A stretch of DNA of 64,000 nucleotides from an uncultured Mycoplasma sp. (GTDB taxonomy: Bacteria; Bacillota_I; Bacilli_A; Mycoplasmatales; Metamycoplasmataceae), in contig CAMRBN010000004.1 of assembly GCA_947040455.1 (NCBI GenBank), positions 56,991 through 120,990 of the forward strand, given 5' to 3'. A program made the translations under genes and the position numbers. The stretch's first letter is position 1. Each line of letters starts with the position of its first letter. Below are positions 25,853 to 39,381 of the stretch, one piece after another. Below the pieces are notes generated by a model. That model was not told the origin of the DNA. It worked only from the letters and a program-made list of their open reading frames with translations, and did no database searches.

Positions 25853-27454
25853 TTACATTCTTTCTGGAGAACTCACTCCCAATAAACTTAGTCCAAGTTT
25901 TATCACTATACCACAAGCTTTCACTAAAGTTAGTAATTCTATTTCTTTAATATTACCAAGAATTTTGCTATTTGAATAAAATGAGTTAAATTCTTTTGAT
26001 AAATTAATTAAATATTGAGGTAATAAGTGGACTTTATTATTTTCTGATATTTGTTTCAATAGTTTTGGGAACTGCTCTAATATCCCAATAATATCTTTTT
26101 CTTTTTGTTCTGTATAGTCAAATTTATTAAATTCTTTAATTGTTGATTTATTAATTAATTGTTGTGTTCTTGCATAAGCATATTGAACAATAAAAACTGG
26201 ATTATCATTTGTTTTCATACTTGCTAAATCTAAATCAAAATCAATTTGTGAATTTGGCGAACGATTAACTAAGAAAAATCTTGCTGTATCAACACCTACT
26301 TGTTTAACCAATTCAGAAAGATAAAGTGAAGTTCCTTTTCTTTTCGACATTTTTAATTCTTGTCCGTTTTTTAATAACTTAACTAATTGTAAAACAATAA
26401 CTTCTAATTGATCTTTATGACCCATTAACTCCATTGCAATTTCCATTCTTTTAATATAACCTGAATGATCAGCTCCTCAAATGTTAATTAACTTAGAAAT
26501 TTTTTTATCTCTACTAATTTTAATATTGTGATAAATTATATCTGGTAAAAAATAAGTATAAGAACCATCTTGCTTAACTAAGACTCTATCTTTATCATCG
26601 CCATATTCAGTGGTATTTAATCATGTTGCACCATCTTTAGAAATAACACCCTTTATTTCTTGTAGTTTGTCAAGAATAATGCTGCCGTCATATAAACTTT
26701 TTTCAGAAAAATATATTTCAAATTCAACATTCATAGATTTCATATCTTCTTGAATTCTTTTCAACATAATATCTATGGACATTGCTTTGATTTCTTCTTC
26801 AATATCTTTGTATTCTTTTTGCAATCATTGATCATCAATAATTTTTTTAATTTCTTCAGCACATCATACAATATCTTGACCATGATAACTTTCTTCTGGT
26901 AATTCAATATCAACACCCCAAGATTGTTGGTATCTTACAAAACAAGCATAGGCAAGCATGTTAATTTGACTACCTGCATCATTAATATAATACTCTCTAG
27001 TGACTTTAACTCCAACATGGTTTAATATATTTGCCAAGGAATCTCCCAAGGCAGCTCCTCTTGCATGTGCAACATGCAAGAAACCAGTAGGATTGGCTGA
27101 TACAAACTCTAAGTTATAATATAGATCACTTGTGTCTTTTCCATAGTTAGATTCTTCTTCAATAATCTTTTTCACAATATGACCATAATACTCATCCACA
27201 AGGTAAAAATTAATGAACCCTGGTGCAACAATGGCAATATTTTTCACCAATGTGTTTTTCAAACTAAATTTATCAACAATTATTTTTGCTAAATCATTAG
27301 GATTTAATTTATTTTTTTTAGCCAAAATTAATGACATATTAGTAGAAAAATCACCAAACTCTTTATTGGCAGGTTTAGAAACAGCAAAAGAAACTTCTTC
27401 CAAATTTAGTTCTTGCACTATTCTATTTAATTCATTAACAATCAGTACATTCAT
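25853..27454 (-). CDS. argS: Arginyl-tRNA synthetase
   Basis: [44 protein letters not shown]. Confidence 0.96.
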
Positions 27455-27662
27455 ATTTACATATTATAATATAATTATCAAAAAATATCTTATAGCGATA
27501 TTTAAATAAATAATAAAATTTAGATTATAATTTAAGAGATTGTTTTAAATTTTTATTATTCATTAAAAATTATAAAACAATAGTATAGATAAAACAATTA
27601 AATACACTTTATTGAATTAAAAATATTTTTTGTTTTATTAAAAAACGAAAAGAAATATCATT

Positions 27663-30653
27663 ATGAAAACAAATAGAAAGAAAAAGAAATTAATTATATT
27701 GGGAGCGATTGTGTCAATAACCGCTTTAACTTGCGCCATATCTATACCGCTTATTATTCGAAATACTTCTACAAAACCTGAAGTTGTTTTAAATACACCT
27801 AAACCAAATACACCTAAACCTGTATTAAAAGATCCGATAATTCTTGACCAACCAAAAGAACCTATTTTAGTAAGACCAAAACCTTCTTATCCAACAACTC
27901 AACCATTGCCAAACATAATGTTAAATATATTGCCAAAAAATAATAATAAAATATTATTTGATAATCAAATTATTAGTTTATATGGTTCAAGTGCTAAAAA
28001 TAAAATGAGTGTTTTAGACCAACATTTTACAAACATAAGTGATCAAACAATTAATAATATAGATGCCAAAATAGAAATTGATCAATCTGGTAAAAGCTTT
28101 ATTAAATTGGAAACATTGCCAGGGTTTGTTTTTGAAAATGATAAGCAAGAACTAATGAATCAAATAAAAAGACAAACTTCAACAGAATTATTTAAGCCTG
28201 AATTAAAACCCGGTCCTCTAATTAAGAGTCAAGAAGTAGCTCAATTTTTTAATGAAAATCCTAATTATGAAATAAATAATCAAGTTTTTATACAAAACAA
28301 TAAATATTCACCAAAATTTATCGATGTTCCTTTTGAATCTTTGATAAACGGATTGCCCACTTTAAGTGAAGATGATTCTATGATGTTTAGATTATTTGCA
28401 GAAAAACACGATACACCACATGAAATCCATTTCAAATTAAGAATATATAATAAAGAGTATAAAGATGATTATTCAAAAATTTTTCAAATACCTTGAGTTA
28501 AAAACAATAAAACTAATGAAGAATTATTGGTTAAAGTAAAGGGGTTTTCTACTCCTGACGAAATACAATATAGCCTTGATAAAATATACTCAAATGAAAT
28601 AAAATTAATTATGGATGATATTAATAAAAATGGATTGCAAACCAATCAATTAGCAACCCAAACTCATATTACATCTAAAAACGCAAATTCATATAATTTA
28701 AAAAAATTAGTAGATATAAAGCATTCTACATCTATATATAATCCTGATAAAAAATATATATATGAATTTCATAATATTAAATTTAATCAAAAAACAGGAA
28801 AAGTTTCATTTCAAATAAAAATTTTTATTAAAGATAATGATTATAAAATATATGAATCAATTCACAATGCAAATCAAAATTTGAACACTCTTTTTTCATC
28901 TTCACTAAGTCAAGAAGTAACTATTGATGTAAAACCAATGCCAGAGTATAGTGATTCTTATGATTCACAAAAAGACAACTGAAAACCAAAAATTAATATT
29001 GATAAATTAAATAACTTAGTTAATCAAAATACTAATGGCAATATTGCTAAATCTTTTGCTACCAAAATTACTAGACAAGACTTGGAAAAAGTTATAGATA
29101 ATTATGACACAAGACCTGATAATGTTTTTTTAGATTATAATGCTAACGGAGATGAAGGCTTTTTGGAAGTTAATTTAATTGAAAGAGATTTTGGTAAATC
29201 AACAAATAAAGTTCCAGGTTATAGAATATCAGATAATAGAGCGATATTTAAAGACGATGTTAAAATATACAATGAAGATAATACTTTAATGATTAGAGAC
29301 AAACTTTTAGAGACTTATAAAATAGTGGGATTTAAAAAATTTAATGACTTGTCTAGTGATGAAAAAAATGGTTTTACTACATTTAAAAAATGATATGCTT
29401 GAAAAAGAACTTTTGCTTTTTCTGTAGGATTTATAGACAATGGGAGACCACACTTCATAAACAACAATCCTTTTTACAGGCGTGTGGAAAATAAGGGTTC
29501 AGGAACATCATGATTGTCACATAAAATAAGTGATACTAAATTTGTTATTGCAACAAACGCTCATGTTGCTAATTTATTAAAGCAAGCCAATAATAGTAGT
29601 CGTTATTGAATGAATTTAAATACAAATATGTTTTCTAAAACTGCATATGATAAAGCTGAGTGATTGTTCGATAATAATTATAATTATAAAAACAATGTTA
29701 CTTTGAGAAGATTGAATCCTCAAGAATCAATTAAATTTCCAACATCAGGACACTTTGGAACTTTTGTGAGTTTAAAAAATGATCAAATTGATAGTTACAA
29801 TTATAACTATAATAACAGCAATACTCAGCAAACTTTGGCTGCCGACATAGATCAAATAACTTCTATTAAATTAATTAATATTTTTACAAATGAATTATTG
29901 GATAAGAATAAACCAATGACCCATATTATTGAACCTTTTGAGACATATTCAAAAGAAACAGGATATATTGATCATGATATCATTGATACCAAAACTAGTG
30001 GTATATCTATGGATTTAGCATATTTCACAGTGGAATTTAAAGACGCCAATAATAAATTTAATGCCTTATGAGAAGAATTAGGACCAACATCTTTTTCTCC
30101 ATTAGATAATATGGTACTAACCAATACAACTGATTATCAAAGAAGTCAAGAGATGGGTCAACTAAATTGAAATAACTTTAGTTATGGCGGATACCCTGGA
30201 ATGGATGAAATTGAAAATAATTCTGATGGTGGTAGCTATTTAAACTATAAATATGTATATAAAGGTGATGGTGGTCAAAATCAGAAATTAGAAAATGATT
30301 ATTTAACATCTTTAATAATTAATAACGGTAATTTAAATACTACCACCCATAATTTAAATACACCATTATTATTGCTTTATCAACAAGATAATGAAGCTTA
30401 TGTAGGAGGTGGTAGTGGAAGTCCTATTTTTGATAAAAACATGAGCATCATTGGAATTGTGCAAACAGGAACAACTTGAAACCCTAATGAACCCACAAAA
30501 GATTCAGAAAATGCTTATTTATTATTTGGTTCTCCGTTGAAAGTGAATTTAGATGTTTCAAGCACTGAGCATCTTCACCTTAAGGCTCTAAATTCATTTA
30601 AAAAAGTTTTTGGAAATCTAATTAATTATGATGTGACTAAAATTCCAAAATAA
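27663..30653 (+). CDS. DUF31/MIP-like trypsin-fold serine protease (mycoplasma Ig-protease family), membrane anchored
   Basis: SGTSWLSHKISDTKFVIATNAHVANLL (His region) and YVGGGSGSPIFDKNMSIIGIVQTGTTW (Ser region); N-terminal TM plus Pro-rich spacer; five co-frame ORFs joined. Confidence 0.75.
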
Positions 30654-32004
30654 TCTAACAAGAAAAACCAAATGATTCAAAATACTATGATTGATATCAG
30701 GATTGTTTCTTTTGAACGTCGCATCTTTTACAATATCGTCTTGTGCTCAAAACCCAAAATTAACTAATGATAAAACCACACCAAATATTAATGATGATAT
30801 TTTCAATGATAGCACGACAAGAACAGTCAATCATTTTGAAAAATTTTTCAAAATGACACAAGAAGAAGACGATGCCAATCAAGAAGCTATCGCTACATTA
30901 AACAAAATTTATGAATCTGGTAATTTAAAAATAAATCAAAATAAATTAGCAAATATTCTATATGATTCCAAAATTACTCATGATTTAATTTTTGACGATA
31001 TTCAAACCAAACTAAGTTTAAATAGCAAATTTATTGGTTATTCCATTGATGAAAATATGTCAATCATTAACAATAAAAATGAGAAATATGTTGTTCAAAA
31101 AGCACCTCATTTCAATGATGTTTTATGAGATAAATTATCGTTGCATTCTCAACAAATTTGAAAAAATAAAAAGTTTTTTAAATATAGTGGTAAACAATTT
31201 TTTGAATTAGATATGAATCAACAAAAAGATTTTTTAATTCAGCAATTACAAAAAAATAATCAAACTTTGACTGAACAAAAAGTTCCCAACTACATCGAAT
31301 ATAAATTAAAAAAAATAAGTTTGTTGTCTAACAATGAATTTATTTGACAACAGGATGAAAATATTGCCCTTGAAGATGTTATTAAGATAACCTCTGAATA
31401 TAACTTATTAATAAGAAAATATAATATCAATGATTTTAATGCATTGAATCACAAAACAAATCAATTTTTAATCAAGCATTTTGAACAATTTTTTGTGTTT
31501 GAACATAATCAATGAGAACCAATATTAGAAAATAAAATTCATGAAAAAATATTAAATACTTGAAAAATTCTACTTGCAAATATTCAAGAATTTCATAAAA
31601 ATTTTAATTATAATATTGCCAAAGAACCATTAACATTATTAACCAAAGAAGCGATCAATATTCAAATATATTCTGATATTAAGGATGAAAATAAATGAAA
31701 TAATTTAGACTTACAACATAAATTAAAAACTATAAAATTATCATTATCAAAAACTGCAAATATAAATTATCATCTAGAAAGTTTAATTAAAAACATTGAT
31801 ATTAAATATGATGATAAAACAAAAAATTGAATATTTCACAAAATTATTTGAAACATAACAACTGATAAATATAGTATTTTTAATGATACTGAAAAATCAT
31901 TTTTAGAACCTATATATCCTAATAAAATCAAGGTATTTCAACACTATAAATTAGCTTGAATTGATCTTCCTAAAACAATAATTCATAATTTAAAAAATGA
32001 ATAA
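30628..32004 (+). CDS. Trp-rich membrane-anchored surface protein, translationally overlapping the MIP-like gene (aromatic-motif membrane protein-like)
   Basis: Start MMWLKFQNNLTRKTKWFKILWLISGLFLLNVASFTISSCAQ; overlaps upstream gene by 26 nt; many in-frame TGA. Confidence 0.65.
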
Positions 32005-32104
32005 GTAATAAAACTAAAAAAAATAATATATAATAAAAATGAATCTTTTTTTGAAAAATAAAAAAGATTTTCTATTTAAAAAAATAAAACGAAAAGGATA
32101 AAAA

Positions 32105-33361
32105 ATGACAAAACGAATATTACATAAAATTTCCTTAGGGGTTGTTTTAACTGCAATATCTATGCCGATACTTGTAGTTTCATCTTGTGAAACTGACTCA
32201 AAAACAACAAAAACCAGGATTGAAGGAATTAGTTTAAAGCCTGTAACAAAAATGAATACTATAACCCAAGAAATGTTAGATCATGCTCCCTTGTTATGCA
32301 CAACAATTGATTTAGTTTTTAGCGGCATCACTAAACAAAACCTAAATATTTCTTTTGAAGCAAAGAAAAAACAAGATGTGCCAACAGGTATGGGAGCTAT
32401 TGTTTTAGTAGCTAAAAAGGGTTATGTATTTGAAAACAATGAGTTAACATTAACATCAAATATATTCAATATAACTAGTTCAAAACCTAAAAATTCAGGT
32501 TCAACAAAACCTGATAAAAACAAAGATAAAAGTGAAGTTGAAAAACCAAAAATTGAAACAGTGGATAAGACTATTATTGCTCCAAAACCTGACAAAAAAC
32601 CTGAATTACCAGAGAATCCTAAAGTGGAAGTCATTCCCAAACAACCAACAACTCAGATTCCGGAACCTGATTTTGTAATTGAAGTTGTACCTCAATCACC
32701 AGAGAATACCAAACCTGGAGTGACGGTTCAATTACCAGAGAGTCCTAAAGTGGAAGTTATACCTCAATCACCAAAGAACACGGAACCTGAAGTGACGACT
32801 CAATTGCCAGAGACTCCTAAAGTGGATATTATTCCAGAACAACCAACAACCCAAAATCCTAAAAATGATTCGATCGGTTCTACAAATGTTGCAATCAAAG
32901 AACTTACAAGGGATCATGTTTTAGAGTTAGGTTGAAATGTTTTAACGGACGTTACCATAGAAATGTTCCAAGAAAATAATTTAAATATTGAAATTATTGG
33001 AGAATCTGCGTTTGAAGGCAGTAATTTAAAAAATATTCAATTACCAAATAGTGTAAAACATGTAAAAGAACGTGCTTTTATTAATTGTAAATTAAGTAAC
33101 ATAATTCTACCAAATGGTATTGAAAAAATTGGGTCAGAAGCATTTAAGGAATGTGGATTAACACAACTAAAAATACCTAATTCTCTTATTTGAATAGATG
33201 ATCAAGCTTTCTATGGTAATTACATTACTCAAGTATTATTCCCGCCTAATGTACAAATAATTGGATCAGAAAGCTTTGCTAATAACAAAATAACTCTTTG
33301 AAGAAGTTTAGGTGGAAAACCAGAATACCAAAAAAACTCTTTTGCTAATCAAAATAAATAA
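32105..33361 (+). CDS. BspA-type LRR lipoprotein 1
   Basis: Lipobox VVSSCE; Pro-rich PKVEVIPxQP repeats; GESAFEGSNLKNIQLPNSVKHVKERAF (LRR_5). Confidence 0.85.
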
Positions 33362-33382
33362 AAATATATAAAAAGGAAAAAA

Positions 33383-34801
33383 ATGAAAAAAAGAATAAAC
33401 AAAATATTTATTGGAAGTTTCATGTTTGTTGCATCAATTTCAGTATTGTTAGTAACTTCATGTGATTCTCCTAAACCCGAAAAAATTGTGAAACAAACAA
33501 AATCAACCATAGGAAAAACAACAAAAGAAACTAAAAAAATAATTGGAATAAAGCCAAAAAACGCTAATTTAATAAAAAATATTAGTCTTGATATGTTAAA
33601 TGCTAAACCTATTTTACCATCTACTATTATTAAAATATTTGATGGTATCAGTGCCACACAAATTAACAAAGAATTTATAGCAAAAAAAGTAAATAATGCA
33701 GACCATCTTATGGGCGTAGTTATTTTAGAGGCTCAAGAAGGTTATGAATTTGAAAATAATTCTAAAACACTGTTGTCTAATAAATTTCTTTTATCAACTA
33801 TAAAAAAAGTTGATAATACACCAGAAAAGTCTAAACCTACATATACCTTTACAACACCAACAAACCCTATCGAAGATAATCTAAAATTACCACCAGAAAA
33901 GTCTAAACCTACATATACCTTTACAACACCAACAAACCCTATCGAAGATAATCTAAAATTACCACCAATAAATCCTACCGAAGATAATCCAGAATTACTA
34001 CCAACAAACCCTACCGAAGATGATGAAGAGACCATACCTGCAGATAAAATACACTTAGAGGAATTAACTAAATCAAAAGTTGTAGAACTGGGATGAGATA
34101 AACTTTCGTACATAAGTTTAGATATGTTTTCACAAGACATGCCTAATATAAAATCCATAGGTGATAATGCATTTATAGGAAGTAGCATTAGAAAAATAGA
34201 ATTACCTAACTCTGTTATTTCTATAGGTACAAAAGCTTTTAAAGATACTTTTTTATCTGAAATCAATATATCTAATTCTGTAACAGAAATAAGGGATGGA
34301 GCATTCACTCAAACTAGATTAAATTTCTCAAAATTCCAATTACCAAATCAATTTTTGAATTCTGACGAAATAATCCGAATAGGGGCTTATAATATTAAGA
34401 CAGGAGCATGATTAACAAAAGAGTTGGTTCTTTCTTCGGGATTAAGTTTGTTAAAACACATTACTAAATCATATCTTCAAATTGTATTTCCAAATATTAC
34501 CAGTATTGAAGCAGGAGCTTTTTTGGATGCTGGAATTTTATGATTTGAAATACCAGAAACTATTGAGGCAATAGGTTTTGAAGCTTTTAAATCATGTAAA
34601 TTAACAACATTAAAAATACCAAAATCAGTAAAAATAATAGAAGGCTTGGCTTTTTTTAATAATGAAATTCATACATTAATTTTGCATGACAATTTAGAGA
34701 ATATCGAGAGGTTAGCATTTGCTAAAAATAAATTAAAATCTTGAAATGTTGGTTCTAATACCGTAGTTAACCAAAGTGCATTTTATTTGCAAAAAAAATA
34801 G
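33383..34801 (+). CDS. BspA-type LRR lipoprotein 2
   Basis: Lipobox LVTSCD; GDNAFIGSSIRKIELPNSVISIGTKAF; Pro/Thr-rich repeat linker. Confidence 0.85.
33821..33964 (+). repeat. Perfect 72-bp tandem duplication in the lipoprotein linker (PEKSKPTYTFTTPTNPIEDNLKLP x2)
   Basis: ccagaaaagtctaaacctacatatacctttacaacacc... starts at 33821 and again at 33893. Confidence 0.95.
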
Positions 34802-34822
34802 ATGAAGTTTAACTAAAAATTA

Positions 34823-35029
34823 TTATTCTTCTTCAATAATGTATGTAGTTTCAACGCTTCCAGAACCTGCACCAAAACCTGCATGATTGACAGATGTAGC
34901 AACAAAAGTATTTACATATGCCTGAGCTTCTTCTTTAGTTTTAAATATTTTCATAGGGGCAATAGATGAATCATGGTAACCAGGAATATTTTCATATACT
35001 TTTCTATAAACGACAAATTGTTTTTCCAT
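34823..35029 (-). CDS. Small hypothetical protein
   Basis: 68 aa ORF between + strand lipoproteins, GGAGAC-like SD upstream. Confidence 0.5.
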   Translation of the reverse strand: MEKQFVVYRKVYENIPGYHDSSIAPMKIFKTKEEAQAYVNTFVATSVNHAGFGAGSGSVETTYIIEEE

Positions 35030-35222
35030 ATTTTGTCTCCTTGTTTTGCTTAATTTATGTTCTTTAATTATATCTTTAAAATATAAATATTTTTTTATTA
35101 TACTTAAAATAATATAAATTAAAATATAACACCCAAGCTAATGACTAACTTTTAATTAAATTAAAATTTTAATTTAATTACCAAAACAAAAAAACCATCA
35201 AAAATAAAAAGAGGAAATTCCA

Positions 35223-36725
35223 ATGAAAAAAATAATTAAAAACAAAATATTAATAGGAATTGCTTCCTCTCTTGCAATAACATCATTGTTTATGGCAACT
35301 TCTTGTCAAACTTCAAAATATGATAATGCAAATAAAACCACAATCCCGCCAAAGCAAGAAGGGACAAAAATTAAAATAATTGGCATTAAACCCAAGGCAA
35401 GTAATTTAATAAAAAATATTAGTGAAGAAATCTTAAATACCCATCCACTTTTGTTTTCCACAATCACTAAAGCATTTGATAACGTCAATCACACTAAATT
35501 TAATAAAGAATTTATTGCTAAAAAGAAAATAGGTGTAACAGGAGGTTTTGGGATTATTATTTTGGAAGCAAAAAATGGTTATATTTTTGAAAACGGTTCT
35601 ACAATATTAACATCAAATAAATTTACTTTGATACCAGCAACATCAAAAGATAAGACCATAACACCAATAAAACCTGACACAGTTCCTAATATTCCAACAC
35701 AACAACCCTTGCCGCCCACAATTAGTCCAAACACACCACCTCAAGTTGTACCCATCGTGCCACCACTACTTACAACGCTAACTAAATCAAAGATCAAAGA
35801 ATTTAATTGAGAAAATGCTAAAGCAATTACTTTAGATATGTTTAAAGATAAAATGCCTAACATAACAGCAATAGAGAATAATGCCTTTGAAGAAACTAAT
35901 CTGCAATCAATCAATATTCCTCAGTCAGTTATTGCTATTGGCGATCACGCTTTTGCCAAAAATAATTTAATTATTTCGCAAATTTACCTACCTCATAAAT
36001 TTCATAGTATTAGTGAAAAATTAAGAATAGGAATTTATAAAATACAATCAGAAACCTCATTAACAAGAGAATTAGTTATTTCTTTGGGTTTGCATTTAAA
36101 TAAAAAGATTACCAAAGAAGAGTTAAAAGCACAATTTCCCTATCTAACATCCATAAATAACAGAGCCTTTAAGGATTTCCAAATGGTTTCCTTTGAAGTT
36201 CCAAAAAATGTTGTTTCTATTGGAGAATATGCTTTTGAAAATTGTGGTTTAGAATCAATAAATATGCCTGATTCTGTTATCGAAATTGGTAAAAAAGCAT
36301 TTTCTGCAAACAAAATTACCACATTATTTTTACCGGATTCAATAAAACACATAGGTGAATATGCCTTTAGTTGAAGTAACATATCTTTCCTCAAAATACC
36401 AAATTTTGTGGTTAAAATAGGATTTGGAGCTTTTCAAGGAAATAAACTAGAATTTGTTGATTTACCAAATTCATTAACAGAAATTAGTGGGGGTTTATTT
36501 TATGATAATTTATTAACATCCATCACAATTCCTGATGGCATTACGAGCATAGATTCATTTGCTTTTGAAGACAACGAATTAACTTCCATAATCATACCTA
36601 ATTCAGTTCAACATATATCTCATAATGCATTTAGGGGCATTAGTTTAAGCAAAATTACTAAACTAGGATTACCTGAAAAATTTAATACACCATCAGAAAA
36701 ATCGCGAATGGGATTTGTAAAGTAA
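35223..36725 (+). CDS. BspA-type LRR lipoprotein 3
   Basis: Lipobox MATSCQ; repeated ENNAFEETNLQSINIPQSVIAIGDHAF units. Confidence 0.87.
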
Positions 36726-36730
36726 AATTA

Positions 36731-37165
36731 TTAAGATAACAAATCAAAATATCTATTATATTCATAATTTATTAGTTCATTTATTCATTCTTTTTTATAA
36801 GTGTTATTAATTAATTTGTTTAGTACTTTCTCATATGCAGCATTTGAACATTCGTTTATTTGTTCCAAACCATTTTGAAAAATATCGCTATTGTTTTTTA
36901 AATTGAAAAAATATAATGAATTCAAACTTGCTTGAGAGTGAAAATTTAAACCGTCATCAATATCAACATCTATAATATCAGATATTGGTTGACCATCAAA
37001 ATAAGAACCATCTATTTCGCCATTATCATGATATTTTACAGAAGAAAATTGAACAAAAAGACCTTTATGTTTATAGTTTCCTAAATATAAAAATGGATGT
37101 TTCATATTTTTATTTTGATCATCTGTATGTTTAATCATATAAAAATAACCTTCTAGAAATTTCAT
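36731..37165 (-). CDS. Hypothetical protein
   Basis: ORF 36785-37165 extended over TGA to TAA at 36731. Confidence 0.55.
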
Positions 37166-37177
37166 ACACCACCCTTA

Positions 37178-37336
37178 TTATTTCTTAATTTCACATTTAT
37201 CTTCACAAGATTTACAATCTAATTCATTAAATGATTTTTTATACAATATATCTTCGCACTCTTTGCTACAAAGCACGGCTCATCCTATGACAAAGTCTTC
37301 ATTTTCAGTTTTTTTACCACACACATTACAATTCAT
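37178..37336 (-). CDS. Small zinc-ribbon-like protein (52 aa)
   Basis: Frame MNCNVCGKKTENEDFVIGWAVLCSKECEDILYKKSFNELDCKSCEDKCEIKK with CxxC, CxxxC, CxxCxxxC. Confidence 0.55.
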
Positions 37337-37377
37337 ATAATAAAATTATAATATATGCTAGAAAGTTTTGTTGGAAA

Positions 37378-38616
37378 CTAATTTATTATTATTTGAATAA
37401 TAGGGAATAACGCTTCTATTACTTTTTCATAAGTTATATTTTCAAAATTAAAAACCGATTTGTGTTTATTGTCTTTTGTTAGGTAATTCAAAATAGTTAT
37501 AAGGGTATCTTTCAAATAATTATTTATAATTATTTCATCAAAGTCCGTCTTGATTATTGATAATTCTTTTTTAATTTCTATTTCTGAATCAATCACTTTT
37601 CATAAAATAACTTTATCAATTCATATCAATATTACTATATATAATGACCTATCAAGAGATGCAGTGTATGAGAATTTTTCATTAATTAGATTGAATATAT
37701 AGTTTTGAGTTTGAGAATATTTTAAAGTTAATTTTTCAGCTCTTCTAAAGGGCGTGTTTTGAAAAAGTGGTTGATATCAATCAAATAATTCAGGAGAATC
37801 AAAATAATCTCTAAAATCTCGTTGAAAGGAATCATATTTTTTATTTAAGAATATGTATTTTTTTCATAAATATTCCTCTTTTGATAAATGTGGTAAGTTT
37901 CATTTATAATCTATTATTTTTGAAAGATATTGTTCATTGTCGTTATTTTTAATTTCTAAACCGTAATGCTTCATTATTGATATATTGGTATTGGATCAAT
38001 CCAACATATAAATAACAGTAATATTCGAGATGTTAAAAATATGTTTGGTCAATTCTATTAATTTAATAACAAAATTAGGATTACATCTATCTAAATCATC
38101 AATAAATATATATATGTTTTCCTCACATGTTTCAACTGCTTTTAATATTTGTTTTTTAAGTTCTAAAATATTGAAAAATTGCTTTTGTTTTTCAATGTTT
38201 TTTTTGTCTTGCTCATTTTTAACCTGTCTAAATTTTTTAATGAAAGGAATTTTATCAACTATATATTCACTAGCACACTTTTTTAAAACATCATAAATCA
38301 AAGATAAAATCTCGTTACCATTATTTTTTTCTTGATTTAAAAAGTGATAAAACATTTCTGAAGGATCATCTAAAAAATCATAGTCTCAAGCATTTATTAT
38401 AAAAACTTGATCAATTGCTATTTTTGCTTTGTTTTCCTTATTTTTTATGTATTCTTGAAGGGCATTGACAAAAGTTGTTTTGCCATCGCCTCATCTGCCA
38501 TTTAAAGCAACATTAAATGACTCTACTTCTATATTTATTTTATTTTTATTGGCTAAAACATCAATAAATTTAAGGATATCTTCATCTCTATTAATTAACT
38601 CATTTTTTACTTCCAT
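37378..38616 (-). CDS. KAP-family P-loop NTPase
   Basis: NGRWGDGKTTFVNAL Walker A; IYIFIDDLDRCNPNFVIKLIELTKHIFNISNITVIYMLD Walker B/KAP signature; co-frame ORFs joined. Confidence 0.82.
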
Positions 38617-38722
38617 ATTTTCCTTTTTTAAAATATAATTACATACTATCAATATTCATTATATTAAACATTATTTAGTTTTGATATAATTGTTCTACAC
38701 CATTTAGCAAAGAAGTGATAAT

Positions 38723-39379
38723 ATGAGTTGAAGAAACGACATTAAAAACAAAATAAACCAAATTCAAAATAATAACGTTGAGATTATTAAAGAATTTCCG
38801 ACAAAAGATAACTTTAATAAAAATAGTTATATGAAGTATTGGGTCACAGCCCTTTTTGTTGATATTTCAGGTTATACCAAGATTTGTGAAGAAAAAGACG
38901 ACAAATATGTTGGTAAATTAATAAGAACATTTCATGAAGGTATTTTATCTATAATGAAAACATATAAGTTAAAACACATACAAATTCAAGGAGATGGCAT
39001 ATTTGGTGTGTTAGCAGCGCCAAACAAAAATGATCCAAATAATGTTGTGATTTTTAATTGTGCAAAGGAGATTCAAGGTTATTTGACATTTTTTTGAAAA
39101 CTGGCAGATTATAAAATAAGTATAGCTAGCAAGGAAGAGTTAATGATAATAGTTGGACAAGAAGATGCTAGAGAGGTTGTTTTTGCCGGTGGTGCTGTCA
39201 ATGCCGCCAAAAAACTTATGGAAATAACAACTAGAAAAAATGTTATTTTTTTAAATGATATTTTTATGTATAACAATGATAAAGTTTTATGAAATAATGA
39301 ACAAAATTCAAGCTATATTTCAGGAAAAGATCATAATATTTCTTATTCATATTGATATAATATAGGTTGAGAAAAATAA
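38723..39379 (+). CDS. Class III nucleotidyl cyclase, Pycsar PycC-like (cyclase A)
   Basis: TALFVDISGYTKICEEKDD (metal Asp 1), IQIQGDGIFGVLA (metal Asp 2), REVVFAGGAVNAAKKLMEI; 3 nt upstream of the PycTM-like gene. Confidence 0.8.
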
Positions 39380-39381
39380 AT

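Noticed and set aside
33742-34308. - strand 188-aa Gly/Ser-rich repetitive ORF
   Set aside because: Antisense to the linker repeat of LRR lipoprotein 2.
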